64,000 nucleotides of DNA from UBA4644 sp900555855 (GTDB lineage Bacteria; Bacillota; Clostridia; Oscillospirales; Butyricicoccaceae), in the NCBI GenBank assembly GCA_052289195.1, contig DAWAJD010000003.1, positions 28,504 through 92,503 of the forward strand. Direction: 5' to 3'. The position numbers and the translations under genes were made by a program. The stretch's first letter is position 1, and each line of letters starts with the position of its first letter. The notes under the pieces are model-generated. The model was not told the origin of the DNA. It did no database searches and saw nothing but the letters and a program-made list of their open reading frames with translations. Below are positions 1 through 8,439 of this stretch, piece by piece.

Positions 1-836
1 TCCTTCACGGTCTCGGGCATATGCTTTTCCACATGGCCCCGGGCGCGCTCCAGCACATGGCGCAGGCCGGTGAGCACTTCGTTGTGCTCCGTCAGCCGCA
101 GCTCGGGGAAGCTCCGGAGCATACGCCGCTGCTGGAAGTTCAGACGGCTGTGCAGCGCCATATAATCCTCCTGCAGGGCCTCGTAGCCGGGAAGCTCCTT
201 CAGGCGGTCTGCCGCCGCTTCCTGCCGCTGCCGCAGCGCCGCATAGGCGGGAGATTCCTTCAGGCGGGCTTCCAGCTCCGCCTTGCGCTGCTGCAGGATG
301 GCCTCATATTCCGCAAAGACGCCGCTGGTGCCCCGCATGCCCCGGAGGGTCACGACATAGTCGCTGACGAAGGCCGCCAGCAGCAGCCCCGCGATCCAAT
401 GCAGCGCAGGCTGGGGGATCCGGTCCGTCAGGCTCTTCACCGCCGGATGGATCCAGAGCACCAGCACCATGGAAAACAGGCCGAACACCGTGGCCCCCAG
501 CAGGCAGACCCGGCCGTTGAGATTGCCGAAGCGCTTGGAATAATCCCACCAGCGGGCGTGGAACAGCTTTTCCATCAGCCAGGAGGTGAAATATTCCAGC
601 GAGCAGGTCAGCAGCGCGCCCAGGAAAAACAGCGCCGCAGGGTTTTTGAGCCGCCCCAGCACCAGCAGGATCAACACTGCGCCGGATCCGTAAATGGGGC
701 AATAGGGCCCGTTGAGAAAGCCGCGGTTGATCAGCTTTTTGTGGCCGACGGAACAAATGATGCATTCATAGACCCAGCCGCAAAAGCTGTAGATCATCAG
801 CCAGAGATACCAGGTCTCAAGCTCGGTCAATCGCAT
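1..836 (-). CDS. CmpB-like (DUF1113) membrane protein, 3' end cut by window edge
   Basis: Putative ABC_trans_CmpB/DUF1113 family protein (often annotated 'putative ABC transporter permease', true function unknown). The visible 278 residues begin MRLTELETWYLWLMIYSFCG and contain the family-typical GWVYE and NRGFLNGPYCPIYG segments, followed by about four to five membrane helices to residue ~165. A charged, Glu/Arg/Gln-rich cytoplasmic tail then runs off the window. The ATG at 836 follows AAAGGAG. The gene lies 36 bp downstream of the heptad-repeat gene on the same strand, so it is probably the last gene of the TetR-DUF308-MMPL operon. Family assignment is fairly safe; a transport role is not shown by the sequence. 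Confidence 0.75.
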   Translation of the reverse strand, partial: MRLTELETWYLWLMIYSFCGWVYECIICSVGHKKLINRGFLNGPYCPIYGSGAVLILLVLGRLKNPAALFFLGALLTCSLEYFTSWLMEKLFHARWWDYSKRFGNLNGRVCLLGATVFGLFSMVLVLWIHPAVKSLTDRIPQPALHWIAGLLLAAFVSDYVVTLRGMRGTSGVFAEYEAILQQRKAELEARLKESPAYAALRQRQEAAADRLKELPGYEALQEDYMALHSRLNFQQRRMLRSFPELRLTEHNEVLTGLRHVLERARGHVEKHMPETVK

Positions 837-872
837 GGGGGATCTCTCCTTTTTTTGCTTTTCAGTTGCTTT

Positions 873-2867
873 TCAGTCGTTTTCCTGTGCTTCGATGGCT
901 TCCATCCGATAGATAAAGCGCACCTGAGAAGGCATATCCTCCGCGTCGCCGGAGAAGCTGCGGTAATTCTGTGCCGCTTCCCGGATGGCCTTCAGCCGGC
1001 TGCTCAGCTGCCCCAGGTCGCCGCCCAGCGCGTCTGCCAGCTTCTGAATGCCCTCCTCCCGGAACTGCCGCAGGCCGTCGGAAAGCTCCATGGAGCCGTC
1101 CCGCAGACGGGTCACGCCGTCGGTCAGCGCCGGCAGGCTGCTCTGCAGCTGCGCGGCTCCGTCTCTGGCCTGGGCGACGCCCGCCGTATAAGCCAGCAGG
1201 CCCTGATAGAAGCTCTGATAGCTGTCCAGCTGCTCCTTCAGGCTGCGGATCGACTGTGCGCCGGCAGAGGCCTGCTCTGCGGCGGACCGAATCTGGCTCT
1301 GAATCTCCTCCGACTGCAGGTTTTCCTCCACCAGCTCCGCCATGGTCTGCTCCGTTTTCTGCCCCATCAGGGCGCGGATCTCATCGCTTTCCATTTTAGC
1401 GGCTTTCGTCTGGGAAATCAAGCCCTTTATCGTCTCCGAGGCCATCTGCGCCTTCAGCGCCGCCTGAAGCTGCTCCTGCTGCTTCTGGGGGATGGCGCCG
1501 GCGGCTGTGCCGGCATCATAGGCCTCCTCCGTCAGGCCGGCGGCAGAAAGCACCTGCTGCCAGACCTGCTGCTCCACGGCCTGCTCCACCTGGGCCGCCA
1601 CCTGCTGCTCCACGGCCTGTTCCACTGCCGCAGAGACCTGCTCCTGCTGGGCCGCCACAGCGGCTTCGATCTTTTTCCGGGCTTCGCTCTGTGCATAGGC
1701 TGAGGCGCCGTCCAGCTGCTGCAGCAGGCTCTCCAGCACCTGGCTGTAATTGTCCACGGTCAGCTCCGGCACGGTCAGGCCGGAGGTCTGCAGCTGGCTG
1801 TTGGCCGCGGCGATCAGCGACTCAAACACCTGCTTTGCGCCGCCGTTGAGCTGGCTGTTGTGGGCAGTGAGCTCGTTCAGGCCCTGACAGAGCCGGTCCA
1901 CGCCGTCGATCAGCTGCTGAGAGCTGTCCAGCAGGGTGCAAAGGCCATCGTAAAGCTGAGAGGAACCGTCCATCAGCTGGTCCATGGCGTCGGTCATGCG
2001 GCCGATGCCGTCGGTAAGCTCTCCCAGTTCCAGCTTTTCCAGAGTCTCGTCGTCCAGCTGGTCAAACAGGCCGGAGGAAGCCACCGTGACGGCGGTCGCC
2101 AGCGAAAAATCCTTCACATCCGCTTCGATCTCCACATAGTCCGGGATGTCCAGCCGGTCCTTTTCCATGGCCAGATCCTCCTGCAGGCCCGGGAAGGCAA
2201 CGCCCACCACGGCGGTATGGCTGCCGTCGCAGAAAAGCTTGCCGTTGGAGACGGTCACATTGGTGAACCGGTCGCTGTCCAGCAGAAGGCCGGTGAGCAT
2301 GGCGAAGGGGACATAGATCTTCTCCTCCGTGCCGTCGATCTCCACCATCTCATACTGGCGGTTTTCATAATCAAAGCGAATGGTCACATGGCCGCTCTTG
2401 CCGGCGATCTGGCCGGGCGTGACGGTCTGGCCATCCATCTGATAGGTGACCGTCATGTCCACCGGGAGGGCCTTTTCGATGCTGCCCTGATAATAAAGGT
2501 CCTGTCCCTGCGCGTCCCAGACCCGGGCGTTGTCCTGCCCCAGCGTATAGGTGGCGCTGCCCTTGACGGCCTCCACCTGTGAAAGCTCCGAGCGCTCCTC
2601 CACCTGCGCGGCGGCAAGCCCGTTCTGGATCCAGTCGCTGACGATGATCTGACGGACGCTGCCGTCGGTATTGGCGATGACATAGACGGTCTCGTCCCGG
2701 CGCAGGGCTTTTTCCGTCTCCGGGCCGGCCTCCATCACCCGGGGCGCTTCTTCCGCCGTCTGCGGCGCGGCAGGACGGTTGGCGGCGTAGATGCCCACGC
2801 CCGCGGCGCTGCCGGCCACGGCCAGCGCAAGGCCCAAAGCGGCGATCTGTTTTTTCCGGATATTCAT
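873..2867 (-). CDS. Secreted/anchored protein with LxxG heptad repeats and long coiled coil
   Basis: A 664-residue protein with one N-terminal hydrophobic helix (residues ~9-28) and an extracytoplasmic body. Residues ~290-340 and ~580-620 carry repeated Leu-x-x-Gly heptads (for example LMDGSSQLYDGL, LIDGVDRLCQGL), like the X-X-X-Leu-X-X-Gly repeat domains of YhgE/Pip-type proteins. The middle (residues ~385-560) is Gln/Glu/Ala-rich coiled coil. It follows the MMPL transporter by 15 bp and has a strong AGGAGG Shine-Dalgarno site. In many Firmicutes such heptad proteins are encoded beside MMPL/RND transporters and may act as a periplasm-facing partner. That partnership is inferred from context here. 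The heptads make an enzymatic role unlikely. Confidence 0.75.
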   Translation of the reverse strand: MNIRKKQIAALGLALAVAGSAAGVGIYAANRPAAPQTAEEAPRVMEAGPETEKALRRDETVYVIANTDGSVRQIIVSDWIQNGLAAAQVEERSELSQVEAVKGSATYTLGQDNARVWDAQGQDLYYQGSIEKALPVDMTVTYQMDGQTVTPGQIAGKSGHVTIRFDYENRQYEMVEIDGTEEKIYVPFAMLTGLLLDSDRFTNVTVSNGKLFCDGSHTAVVGVAFPGLQEDLAMEKDRLDIPDYVEIEADVKDFSLATAVTVASSGLFDQLDDETLEKLELGELTDGIGRMTDAMDQLMDGSSQLYDGLCTLLDSSQQLIDGVDRLCQGLNELTAHNSQLNGGAKQVFESLIAAANSQLQTSGLTVPELTVDNYSQVLESLLQQLDGASAYAQSEARKKIEAAVAAQQEQVSAAVEQAVEQQVAAQVEQAVEQQVWQQVLSAAGLTEEAYDAGTAAGAIPQKQQEQLQAALKAQMASETIKGLISQTKAAKMESDEIRALMGQKTEQTMAELVEENLQSEEIQSQIRSAAEQASAGAQSIRSLKEQLDSYQSFYQGLLAYTAGVAQARDGAAQLQSSLPALTDGVTRLRDGSMELSDGLRQFREEGIQKLADALGGDLGQLSSRLKAIREAAQNYRSFSGDAEDMPSQVRFIYRMEAIEAQEND

Positions 2868-2882
2868 AAGCTCAAATCCTCC

Positions 2883-4967
2883 TCAGACAGTTTCTTTCTT
2901 GGCTCCAGGCTTCATGCCCCGGGTGGTCCTGCAAACGATGCCATCACACAGGATCAGCAGCGCAGGCAGCATCAGCAGCACCAGAACCACGCTGATCAGC
3001 GCGCCCCGGGCCATGAGCATACACATGGAGCTGACGATATCGATATTGGAATAGACGGCCACGCCGAAGGTTGCTGCAAACAGGCCAAAGCCGCTGACCA
3101 GGATCGACGGCGCGGAGGTCTGCAGCGCGATGCCCACGGCTTCCCTCTTGTCCCGTCCGGCGGCGCGCTCCGTCTTGTAGCGGGTGGTCATCAGGATCGC
3201 ATAGTCCACCGTGGCGCCCAGCTGAATGGTGCTGATGCAGATGGGCGCGATGAAGGGCAGCGACTGGCCCAGATAATGGGGCAGGCCCAGATTGATGAAC
3301 ACGGCCAGCTCAATGACGGCGATCAGGATGAAGGGCAGGGACAGGCTCTTTTCCACCAGGGCAATGATCAGGAAGATGGCCGCGATGGAAACGGCGTTGA
3401 CCACCTGGAAATCATGGCCGGTGGTATCGATCATGTCCTTCATGCAGGGGGCTTCGCCGATGAGCATGCCCTGCGGATCATAGCGCTTCAGAATGGCGTT
3501 CAGATCCTCCACCTGACGGCCCACCGCGTCGCTGGCGACCTTATATTCGGAGTTGATGAGCATCAGCTCCCAGTTGTCGCTCTTCAGAATGGAGCGGACG
3601 GAATCCGGCAGGATCTCCTCCGGCACCAGCGGCCCCACGACGCTTTCCAGTCCAAGGACATATTTCACGCCCTCCACCTGTTCCATTTCCGTCAGCATCT
3701 GCTCCGTGCTCCGCCGGGGCAGCTGGGCGCTGACCAGCAGCATGTGGGTGGAGGCGATATTGAACTCCTCGGAGAGCTTGCTGTTGGCGATGACATATTC
3801 CATATCCTCCGGCAGGCACTGGCCCATGTCGTAATAAACCTCATCGTTGGTCTTTGCATAGCCGGAATAGGCCGGCCAGATCAGCAGAGCGAAGAGTACC
3901 AGAAGCAGAGGGAATGCCTTGCATATTGCCTTGGAAAAGCCGCGCATATCCGGGATCAGGGACCGATGGCGGGTCCTCTGCAGGGGCTTATCCAGCAGCA
4001 GGATCAGCGCGGGCAGCAGGGTCACACAGCCAACAACACCCAGCACCACGCCCTTTGCCATCACCAAGCCCAGATCCCGGCCCAGGGTGAAGGACATGAA
4101 GCACAGGGCGGCAAAGCCTGCCACGGTGGTGATGGAGCTGCCCAGCACAGAGGAAAAGGTCCGGCAGATGGCCTGGGCCATGGCCTGCTGATGATCATCC
4201 GTATGGACCAGCTGCTCATTGTAGCTGTGCCACAGGAAGATGGAGTAATCCATGGTGACGGCCAGCTGCAGCACTGAGGCCAGCGCCTTGGTGATATAGG
4301 AGATCTCGCCGAAAAACCAGTTGCTGCCCAGATTCAACAGGATGGAAACGCCGATGCTGGCCAGAAACACAAAGGGCACCAGCCAGCCGTCCAGCAGCAG
4401 CATCATGGCAGCACAGGCGCAGGCTACGGCCAGCGCCACATAGACGGGCTCCTCCTGCTCACACAGGTCCTTCAGGTCGGTGACCAGCGCCGACATACCG
4501 GAAACGAAGCACTGTCTGCCGCAGATGCTCCGGATCTCCCGGATGGCGTCCATGGTCACATCCGCAGAGGTGGCAGAATCAAAAAACACAGCCATCATGG
4601 TGGCGTTTTCCGTATTGAAGGCATCGTAAAGCTTTTTCGGCAGCATTTCCATAGGGATGGAGAGATCCGCTACAGAATCGTACCAGAGCACGGTCTCCAC
4701 ATGCTCCACCTGCTGAAGCTTTTCCTTCAGCGCCGCCACATCCCGCCGGGGCATATCCTCCACGACAATGAAGGAGAAGGCCCCCTTGCCAAAGTCGTCC
4801 ATCAGGGCGTTTTGCCCGATGACCGTATCCATATCCTCCGGCAGATAATCCAGCATATCATAGTTAATCCTTGTGTTTTGCATCCCGATGGCCGTCGGGA
4901 TCAGCAGCAGCATGCAAAGCACAAGGATCAGAATCCGATGTTTTACGATGGCGTTTGCCATATGCAT
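2883..4967 (-). CDS. MMPL/RND family transporter
   Basis: A 694-residue membrane protein with the two-fold RND/MMPL architecture: TM1 at residues ~12-30, a large extracytoplasmic loop (~31-170), a block of six helices (~175-340), TM7 near 345-365, a second loop (~370-510) and a final six-helix block. Repeated DMLDYLPEDMD-like and QCLPEDMEYV segments start each extracellular half, which supports internal duplication. MMPL proteins export lipids or hydrophobic compounds by proton antiport; the substrate here is unknown. The start at 4967 has AAAGGA upstream. The gene starts 5 bp after the DUF308 stop and is followed by the heptad protein, so these are co-transcribed behind the TetR regulator. 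Confidence 0.9.
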   Translation of the reverse strand: MHMANAIVKHRILILVLCMLLLIPTAIGMQNTRINYDMLDYLPEDMDTVIGQNALMDDFGKGAFSFIVVEDMPRRDVAALKEKLQQVEHVETVLWYDSVADLSIPMEMLPKKLYDAFNTENATMMAVFFDSATSADVTMDAIREIRSICGRQCFVSGMSALVTDLKDLCEQEEPVYVALAVACACAAMMLLLDGWLVPFVFLASIGVSILLNLGSNWFFGEISYITKALASVLQLAVTMDYSIFLWHSYNEQLVHTDDHQQAMAQAICRTFSSVLGSSITTVAGFAALCFMSFTLGRDLGLVMAKGVVLGVVGCVTLLPALILLLDKPLQRTRHRSLIPDMRGFSKAICKAFPLLLVLFALLIWPAYSGYAKTNDEVYYDMGQCLPEDMEYVIANSKLSEEFNIASTHMLLVSAQLPRRSTEQMLTEMEQVEGVKYVLGLESVVGPLVPEEILPDSVRSILKSDNWELMLINSEYKVASDAVGRQVEDLNAILKRYDPQGMLIGEAPCMKDMIDTTGHDFQVVNAVSIAAIFLIIALVEKSLSLPFILIAVIELAVFINLGLPHYLGQSLPFIAPICISTIQLGATVDYAILMTTRYKTERAAGRDKREAVGIALQTSAPSILVSGFGLFAATFGVAVYSNIDIVSSMCMLMARGALISVVLVLLMLPALLILCDGIVCRTTRGMKPGAKKETV

Positions 4968-4972
4968 TGCGA

Positions 4973-5578
4973 TCAGTCCTTTCCAATCTCGCGATATTCT
5001 ACATCAATGGCTTCCGTGGTGTCCGGCTTCTGGTGGGGGACGATCTTCACGGTGCAGATCGCCACGCAGAGGTTCAGCGCCCCGTCCAGAAACAGCGCCA
5101 GCCCCAGCAGCATGGTCAGAAGCCGCGTGCCCGCATCCGGCAGGAAGATCATCACCGCGCCGACTGCGCCGGTGAGCACGGCCACGATCAGGATCAGCAG
5201 CCAGCTCCGGATGCCGAAGCGGCGGGAATCTATGGCGATCTGGATCTTGAACAGGCCGTCTGCCAGCACGGGGATGCCCAGCAGGACGCAGAAAAAGCTC
5301 ATGGTCCCCTCCGGCCAGGCCAGACCGACGGCGCCCAGCGCAAGGAACAGGATGCCGAAGGCCAGGTCATACTGAAAGGCCAGCCGGTACAGATCCCGGG
5401 AAAAATAGCCCACCAGCTTGACCGCGCCGAACAGGATCATCCCAACGCCCATGGCGCGGCCGATCCAGGGCACAAAGCTCCCCGGCAGGAAAAACAGCAC
5501 CGCTCCCAGCGCGCAGAACAGCGCCGAAAGCACGATATAGCCGGTCTTTGCCAGCTTCATCGGTACGACAGATCTCAT
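4973..5578 (-). CDS. DUF308 (HdeD-like) membrane protein
   Basis: A 201-residue protein made almost entirely of six or so short hydrophobic helices separated by Gly-rich turns, the pattern of the HdeD/DUF308 family. An upstream in-frame ATG at 5668 exists, but the start chosen is the ATG at 5578 (MRSVVPMKLAKTGY) because it has AAGGGAG upstream and the extra 30 residues are polar and unlike the family. It lies between the TetR gene and the MMPL gene on the same strand. The family is linked to acid or envelope stress in enterobacteria; its role in Firmicutes is unknown. Confidence 0.8.
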   Translation of the reverse strand: MRSVVPMKLAKTGYIVLSALFCALGAVLFFLPGSFVPWIGRAMGVGMILFGAVKLVGYFSRDLYRLAFQYDLAFGILFLALGAVGLAWPEGTMSFFCVLLGIPVLADGLFKIQIAIDSRRFGIRSWLLILIVAVLTGAVGAVMIFLPDAGTRLLTMLLGLALFLDGALNLCVAICTVKIVPHQKPDTTEAIDVEYREIGKD

Positions 5579-5673
5579 GATCGCAGCTCCCTTCCGCGGC
5601 CCGGCCTGTGCCGGCCCGCTTTCCATGCTTTGATTATAATCTCCTGCCGCCGGCCGGGCCATGGACAAACAAA

Positions 5674-5702
5674 GCCCGCTGTCTCAATTTCAGACAGCGG
5701 GC
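5674..5702 (-). terminator. Hairpin after the tetR gene
   Basis: An 11-bp perfect stem (GCCCGCTGTCT) with a 7-nt loop, followed on the minus strand by TTTGTTTG. It lies between tetR and the DUF308 gene, so it may attenuate rather than fully end transcription into the operon. Confidence 0.6.
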
Positions 5703-5740
5703 AAAAAATATCTGATTTTTGGGCAGACGGGCAGAATTGC

Positions 5741-6298
5741 CTAACGCTCCTTTGCGTTGCGCAGGATCAGCTCCGGCATACCCCGGCAAAGCTCCAGCGC
5801 GCGCTTCAGCTCCTCCAAGGCCTCATCCTGCATTCCCCCGCAGATCCAGTCCACGCTCATGCCGAAGAGCTGATTCTTCAAAAAGCGGACAAGCACCTGC
5901 CGGTCCTCCTGCGGCAGCCGCCGGTCGGGAAAAGCGGTGTCCAGATAGGTCTCCACCACATAGCCGCAGAGCTTCATGGCGCTGCGCTCAAAGATATCCC
6001 AGTTGACGGAATGATAAATATGGCTGACGGCCCGGCGGTTGTCCTTCGCAAACTGAAAGGCCACCGCAAAGCATTCGTCCAGCGAGCCGATGGACGGATA
6101 GGCCGCGATGAGCCGGTCGGTCTCGTCGGTAATGATCTCCGTCAGCAGGGCGGGGATATCCTGAAAATGATAGTAAAAGGAATTGCGGTTGATGCCGCAG
6201 TCCTCCACGATGTCCCGGACGCTGATCCGGTTCAGCGGCTTTTCGTTGAGCAGCTTGAGAAATGAGCTTTTGATGGCCTGCTTGGTAAAGTTCGCCAT
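5741..6298 (-). CDS. TetR/AcrR family transcriptional regulator
   Basis: A 185-residue regulator. Residues ~5-50 form the TetR helix-turn-helix (IKSSFLKLLNEKPLNRISV, then VEDCGINRNSFYYHF, the recognition helix with the NRNSFYYHF signature). The C-terminal ligand domain resembles the DhaS/TetR_C type. It is the first gene of a five-gene minus-strand run (DUF308, MMPL, heptad protein, CmpB-like), so it probably represses itself and this transporter set. A 16-bp inverted repeat (AGCGG-N6-CCGCT, about 6372-6387) sits between the -35 and -10 of its promoter and is a plausible operator. Confidence 0.85.
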   Translation of the reverse strand: MANFTKQAIKSSFLKLLNEKPLNRISVRDIVEDCGINRNSFYYHFQDIPALLTEIITDETDRLIAAYPSIGSLDECFAVAFQFAKDNRRAVSHIYHSVNWDIFERSAMKLCGYVVETYLDTAFPDRRLPQEDRQVLVRFLKNQLFGMSVDWICGGMQDEALEELKRALELCRGMPELILRNAKER

Positions 6299-6366
6299 CC
6301 TGTCCCTCCTGTCCGGCTTCGGCGGGGCCGACCTTTTCCGGCCCGCAGCCTGCGCATCACGGCCCT

Positions 6367-6395
6367 ATTATAGCGGATCCCGCCGCTTTTGGCAA
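6367..6395 (-). promoter_or_regulatory. tetR promoter with internal inverted repeat
   Basis: On the minus strand TTGCCA (6395-6390), a 17-bp spacer, then TATAAT (6372-6367). The spacer holds the inverted repeat AGCGG-N6-CCGCT, a position where a TetR dimer would block polymerase. Operator function is inferred. Confidence 0.6.
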
Positions 6396-6465
6396 GCTAA
6401 AGCCGCGGCGGCGGGGTTTTCTCTGATTTTTTCTGTTTTTTGGAAGAGATCCCGCGAAATATCCC

Positions 6466-6494
6466 TTGACTTTCCACCCTTCGGTCAGTATAAT
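6466..6494 (+). promoter_or_regulatory. rplU-rpmA promoter
   Basis: TTGACT (6466-6471), exactly 17 bp, then TATAAT (6489-6494), directly upstream of the L21 leader. A near-consensus vegetative promoter, as expected for a ribosomal protein operon. Confidence 0.85.
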
Positions 6495-6500
6495 AGAAGA

Positions 6501-6568
6501 GCCGCATTGAACGGGTCTTAAGCTGGCCTTTGGCCACACCCCAAAAGCGAGCCCGAAATGAAGGAGAG
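6501..6568 (+). ncRNA. Ribosomal protein L21 leader RNA
   Basis: The transcript between the promoter and rplU contains the pieces that mark the Firmicutes L21 leader: ACGGGTCTTAAGCTGGCC, TTTGGCCACACCC and AAAGCGAGCCCG, ending just before the AAGGAGAGG ribosome-binding site. GGCC/GGCC and CGGGT/GCCCG pairings are visible. This leader family is thought to bind L21 for feedback control. Confidence 0.8.
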
Positions 6569-6578
6569 GTGCAAAGAG

Positions 6579-6866
6579 ATGTACGCAATCATCAAGACCG
6601 GCGGAAAGCAGTATAAGGTTTCCGAAGGCGACGAGATCTATGTGGAAAAGCTGGATCTGGAAGACGGCGCGGCCGTTGACTTCGAGGTGCTGATGGTGGA
6701 AAAGGACGGCGCCCTGACCATGGGCGGCAAGGTTTCCGGCAAGGTCGTGAAGACCGGCAAGCAGAAGAAGGTCATCGTCTACAAGATGAAGCCCAAAAAG
6801 AACTACCGCAGAAAACAGGGTCACAGACAGCCTTATACCAAGGTCGTCATCGAGACCATCGCGTGA
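6579..6866 (+). CDS. rplU: 50S ribosomal protein L21
   Basis: 95 residues beginning MYAIIKTGGKQYKVSEGD, with the C-terminal KPKKNYRRKQGHRQPYTKV signature that contacts 23S rRNA. An in-frame ATG seven codons upstream lies inside the Shine-Dalgarno region (AAGGAGAGG), so the ATG at 6579 is the start. It is followed after 24 bp by rpmA. The prp (ysxB) protease gene that separates rplU and rpmA in many Firmicutes is absent. Confidence 0.97.
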   Translation: MYAIIKTGGKQYKVSEGDEIYVEKLDLEDGAAVDFEVLMVEKDGALTMGGKVSGKVVKTGKQKKVIVYKMKPKKNYRRKQGHRQPYTKVVIETIA

Positions 6867-6890
6867 TCACAAACTATCGGAGGTGCAATT

Positions 6891-7154
6891 ATGGCTCATA
6901 AAAAAGGTGTCGGCTCTACGAAAAACGGCCGCGATTCCGAGTCCAAGCGCCTTGGCGTGAAGCGTGCTGACGGTCAGTTCGTTCTGGCAGGCAACATTCT
7001 CGTCAAGCAGCGCGGCACAAAGATCCATCCGGGTACCAATGTGGGCAGAGGCAGCGATGATACGCTGTTTGCTCTGGCCAACGGCACGGTCCGCTTCGAA
7101 AGACTCGGCCGCGACCGCAAGCAGGTCTCCGTGTATGAGGATGTGCAGCAGTAA
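6891..7154 (+). CDS. rpmA: 50S ribosomal protein L27
   Basis: 87 residues starting directly MAHKKGVGSTKNGRDSESKR, the mature L27 N-terminus that reaches the peptidyl-transferase centre. Many Firmicutes L27 proteins carry a short N-terminal extension that the Prp protease removes. Here the extension is missing, in line with the missing prp gene. A GGAGG site lies upstream. The gene is followed by a strong terminator. Confidence 0.97.
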   Translation: MAHKKGVGSTKNGRDSESKRLGVKRADGQFVLAGNILVKQRGTKIHPGTNVGRGSDDTLFALANGTVRFERLGRDRKQVSVYEDVQQ

Positions 7155-7175
7155 GTCAATTACTTTGCGGCTCGA

Positions 7176-7204
7176 CCGCCCGGCAAAAGCCGGGCGGTTT
7201 TCTT
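7176..7204 (+). terminator. rpmA terminator
   Basis: Stem CCGCCCGGC with an AAAA loop, then TTTTCTTTC. Rho-independent terminator of the rplU-rpmA operon. Confidence 0.9.
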
Positions 7205-7218
7205 TCTGCGCATTTTGA

Positions 7219-7257
7219 AAAGCCGCGGACAGGAGAAGCCCTGTCCGCGGCTTTTTT
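7219..7257. terminator. Bidirectional terminator between rpmA and the Lar-like gene
   Basis: AAAGCCGCGGACAG pairs with CTGTCCGCGGCTTT. A T-run follows on the plus strand (CTTTTTTAT) and a shorter one (TTTTC) on the minus strand, so it can serve the converging minus-strand gene as well. Confidence 0.8.
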
Positions 7258-7263
7258 ATCCTC

Positions 7264-7488
7264 TTATTCGCTGGCGGCGGTATGGATGACCTTGCCCATA
7301 TTCCAGAGCTTGGCCGCCTGCCGGGCGGCTTCCAGCCGTTCCTCCGGCGTGTTGTAGGCAGAATGGGCCGTCTCTGCGCCGCAGTCCATACAGGCCACAT
7401 AAACGCACCAGCCCTGCTCCTCCTGCATGGCGCCAACGCCCCGGCACACCGGGCAGTCCTCCAGCTCGATCTCATAGATGGGATCCAT
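7264..7488 (-). CDS. Lar-like small zinc-ribbon protein
   Basis: 74 residues with CPVC (residues 12-15) and CMDCGA (33-38), two Cys pairs that form a zinc ribbon, followed by the PEERLEAARQAAKLWN segment. This matches the Lar restriction-alleviation-like family (PF14354), usually found in phages and mobile elements and sometimes as stray chromosomal genes. The ATG at 7488 has AAAGGAG upstream. It lies just upstream of its own terminator and downstream of trxB; no phage genes are nearby. Function in this chromosome is unknown. Confidence 0.7.
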   Translation of the reverse strand: MDPIYEIELEDCPVCRGVGAMQEEQGWCVYVACMDCGAETAHSAYNTPEERLEAARQAAKLWNMGKVIHTAASE

Positions 7489-7511
7489 TTGCGATCTCTC
7501 CTTTGTTCCCG

Positions 7512-8426
7512 TTACATTCCATCGATATAGCGGCAGGCCGCGATGGCGGCCACAGCGCCGTCGGCGTTGGCCGTCGTCACCTGCCGGACCCGCTTGCTGC
7601 GGCAGTCTCCGGCGACGAAAACGCCGGGAGACGCGGTGGTGCAGCTCTCATCGGATGCAAAATAACCAAAATCATCCAGCCGGGCCAGACCGGCGAAGGC
7701 TTCATTTTCCGGGATCAGGCCCACGGCCACGAACAGGCCATCGCAGGCCTCCGGAATGGGCTGGCCAGTGATTCGATCCTCCGTCTCCAGCCCTATCAGT
7801 CGTCCTTCCTCCAGCACCAGGCCAGTAATGCGCACATTGACTCTGGTGCGGACATTGGGGCGCCGGAACAAAAGCTCCTGCAGACGCTTTTCCCCGGTGA
7901 ACTCCGGCAGATCCTGCAGCAGGATCACCTGACGGCACTTATCTGCCAGCAAAATAGCCTCCTGCAGGGCGGAATTGCCGCCGCCTGCCACGCAGACCGT
8001 CTGATCCCGATAGAAATCGCCATCGCACACGGCGCAGAAGGAAATGCCGCTGCCGATCAGCTCCTCCTCTCCGGGCAGGCCCAGCAGCCGGTGCTTTACG
8101 CCCGGCGCCAGGATCAGGGCCCGGCAATCGTAAGCGCCGCCCTCCTCGGTCCGGACGGTCTTACGGTCGCCCAGATCCTCCACGGAGACGGCCTTTTCCA
8201 GCTCCACCTCCGCGCCCTGGGCCAGGATCTGATCCAGCATTTTTTCCGCCAGCTCGCTGCCGCTGAGCTGCAGCGAGCCGGGATAATTTTCCACCTTGGG
8301 GGAATAGGCGATCTGCCCGCCGAAGCCGTTTTTCTCCAGCACCAGAACGCGCTTGCCGTTGCGCAGGGCGTAAAGCGCCGCCGTCATGCCGGCGGGGCCG
8401 CCGCCCACTACGATGATATCGTACAT
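7512..8426 (-). CDS. trxB: Thioredoxin reductase
   Basis: 304 residues starting MYDIIVVGGGPAGMTAALYA, the FAD-binding Rossmann motif. The redox-active pair is CAVC (in SFCAVCDGDFY, about residues 132-135), followed by the NADPH-binding GGGNSALQEA motif. The longer frame upstream (to 8546) overlaps nrdD and lacks a site; AAGGAAGG precedes 8426. It starts 13 bp after nrdD and is presumably co-transcribed. Because nrdD carries its own C-terminal redoxin domain, this reductase is a good candidate for its electron donor. Confidence 0.93.
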   Translation of the reverse strand: MYDIIVVGGGPAGMTAALYALRNGKRVLVLEKNGFGGQIAYSPKVENYPGSLQLSGSELAEKMLDQILAQGAEVELEKAVSVEDLGDRKTVRTEEGGAYDCRALILAPGVKHRLLGLPGEEELIGSGISFCAVCDGDFYRDQTVCVAGGGNSALQEAILLADKCRQVILLQDLPEFTGEKRLQELLFRRPNVRTRVNVRITGLVLEEGRLIGLETEDRITGQPIPEACDGLFVAVGLIPENEAFAGLARLDDFGYFASDESCTTASPGVFVAGDCRSKRVRQVTTANADGAVAAIAACRYIDGM

Positions 8427-8439
8427 AGCGGCCCTTCCT

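Noticed and set aside
1520..1660. Short repeats in the heptad-protein gene as a CRISPR or tandem-repeat locus
   Set aside because: The repeats are in-frame Glu/Gln coiled-coil codons (EQAVEQQV) without spacer structure.
21..1703. Long plus-strand open frame (560 codons) opposite the heptad-repeat and CmpB-like genes
   Set aside because: High GC leaves the antisense frame open. The minus-strand proteins have clear families, ribosome-binding sites and operon spacing; the plus reading has none.
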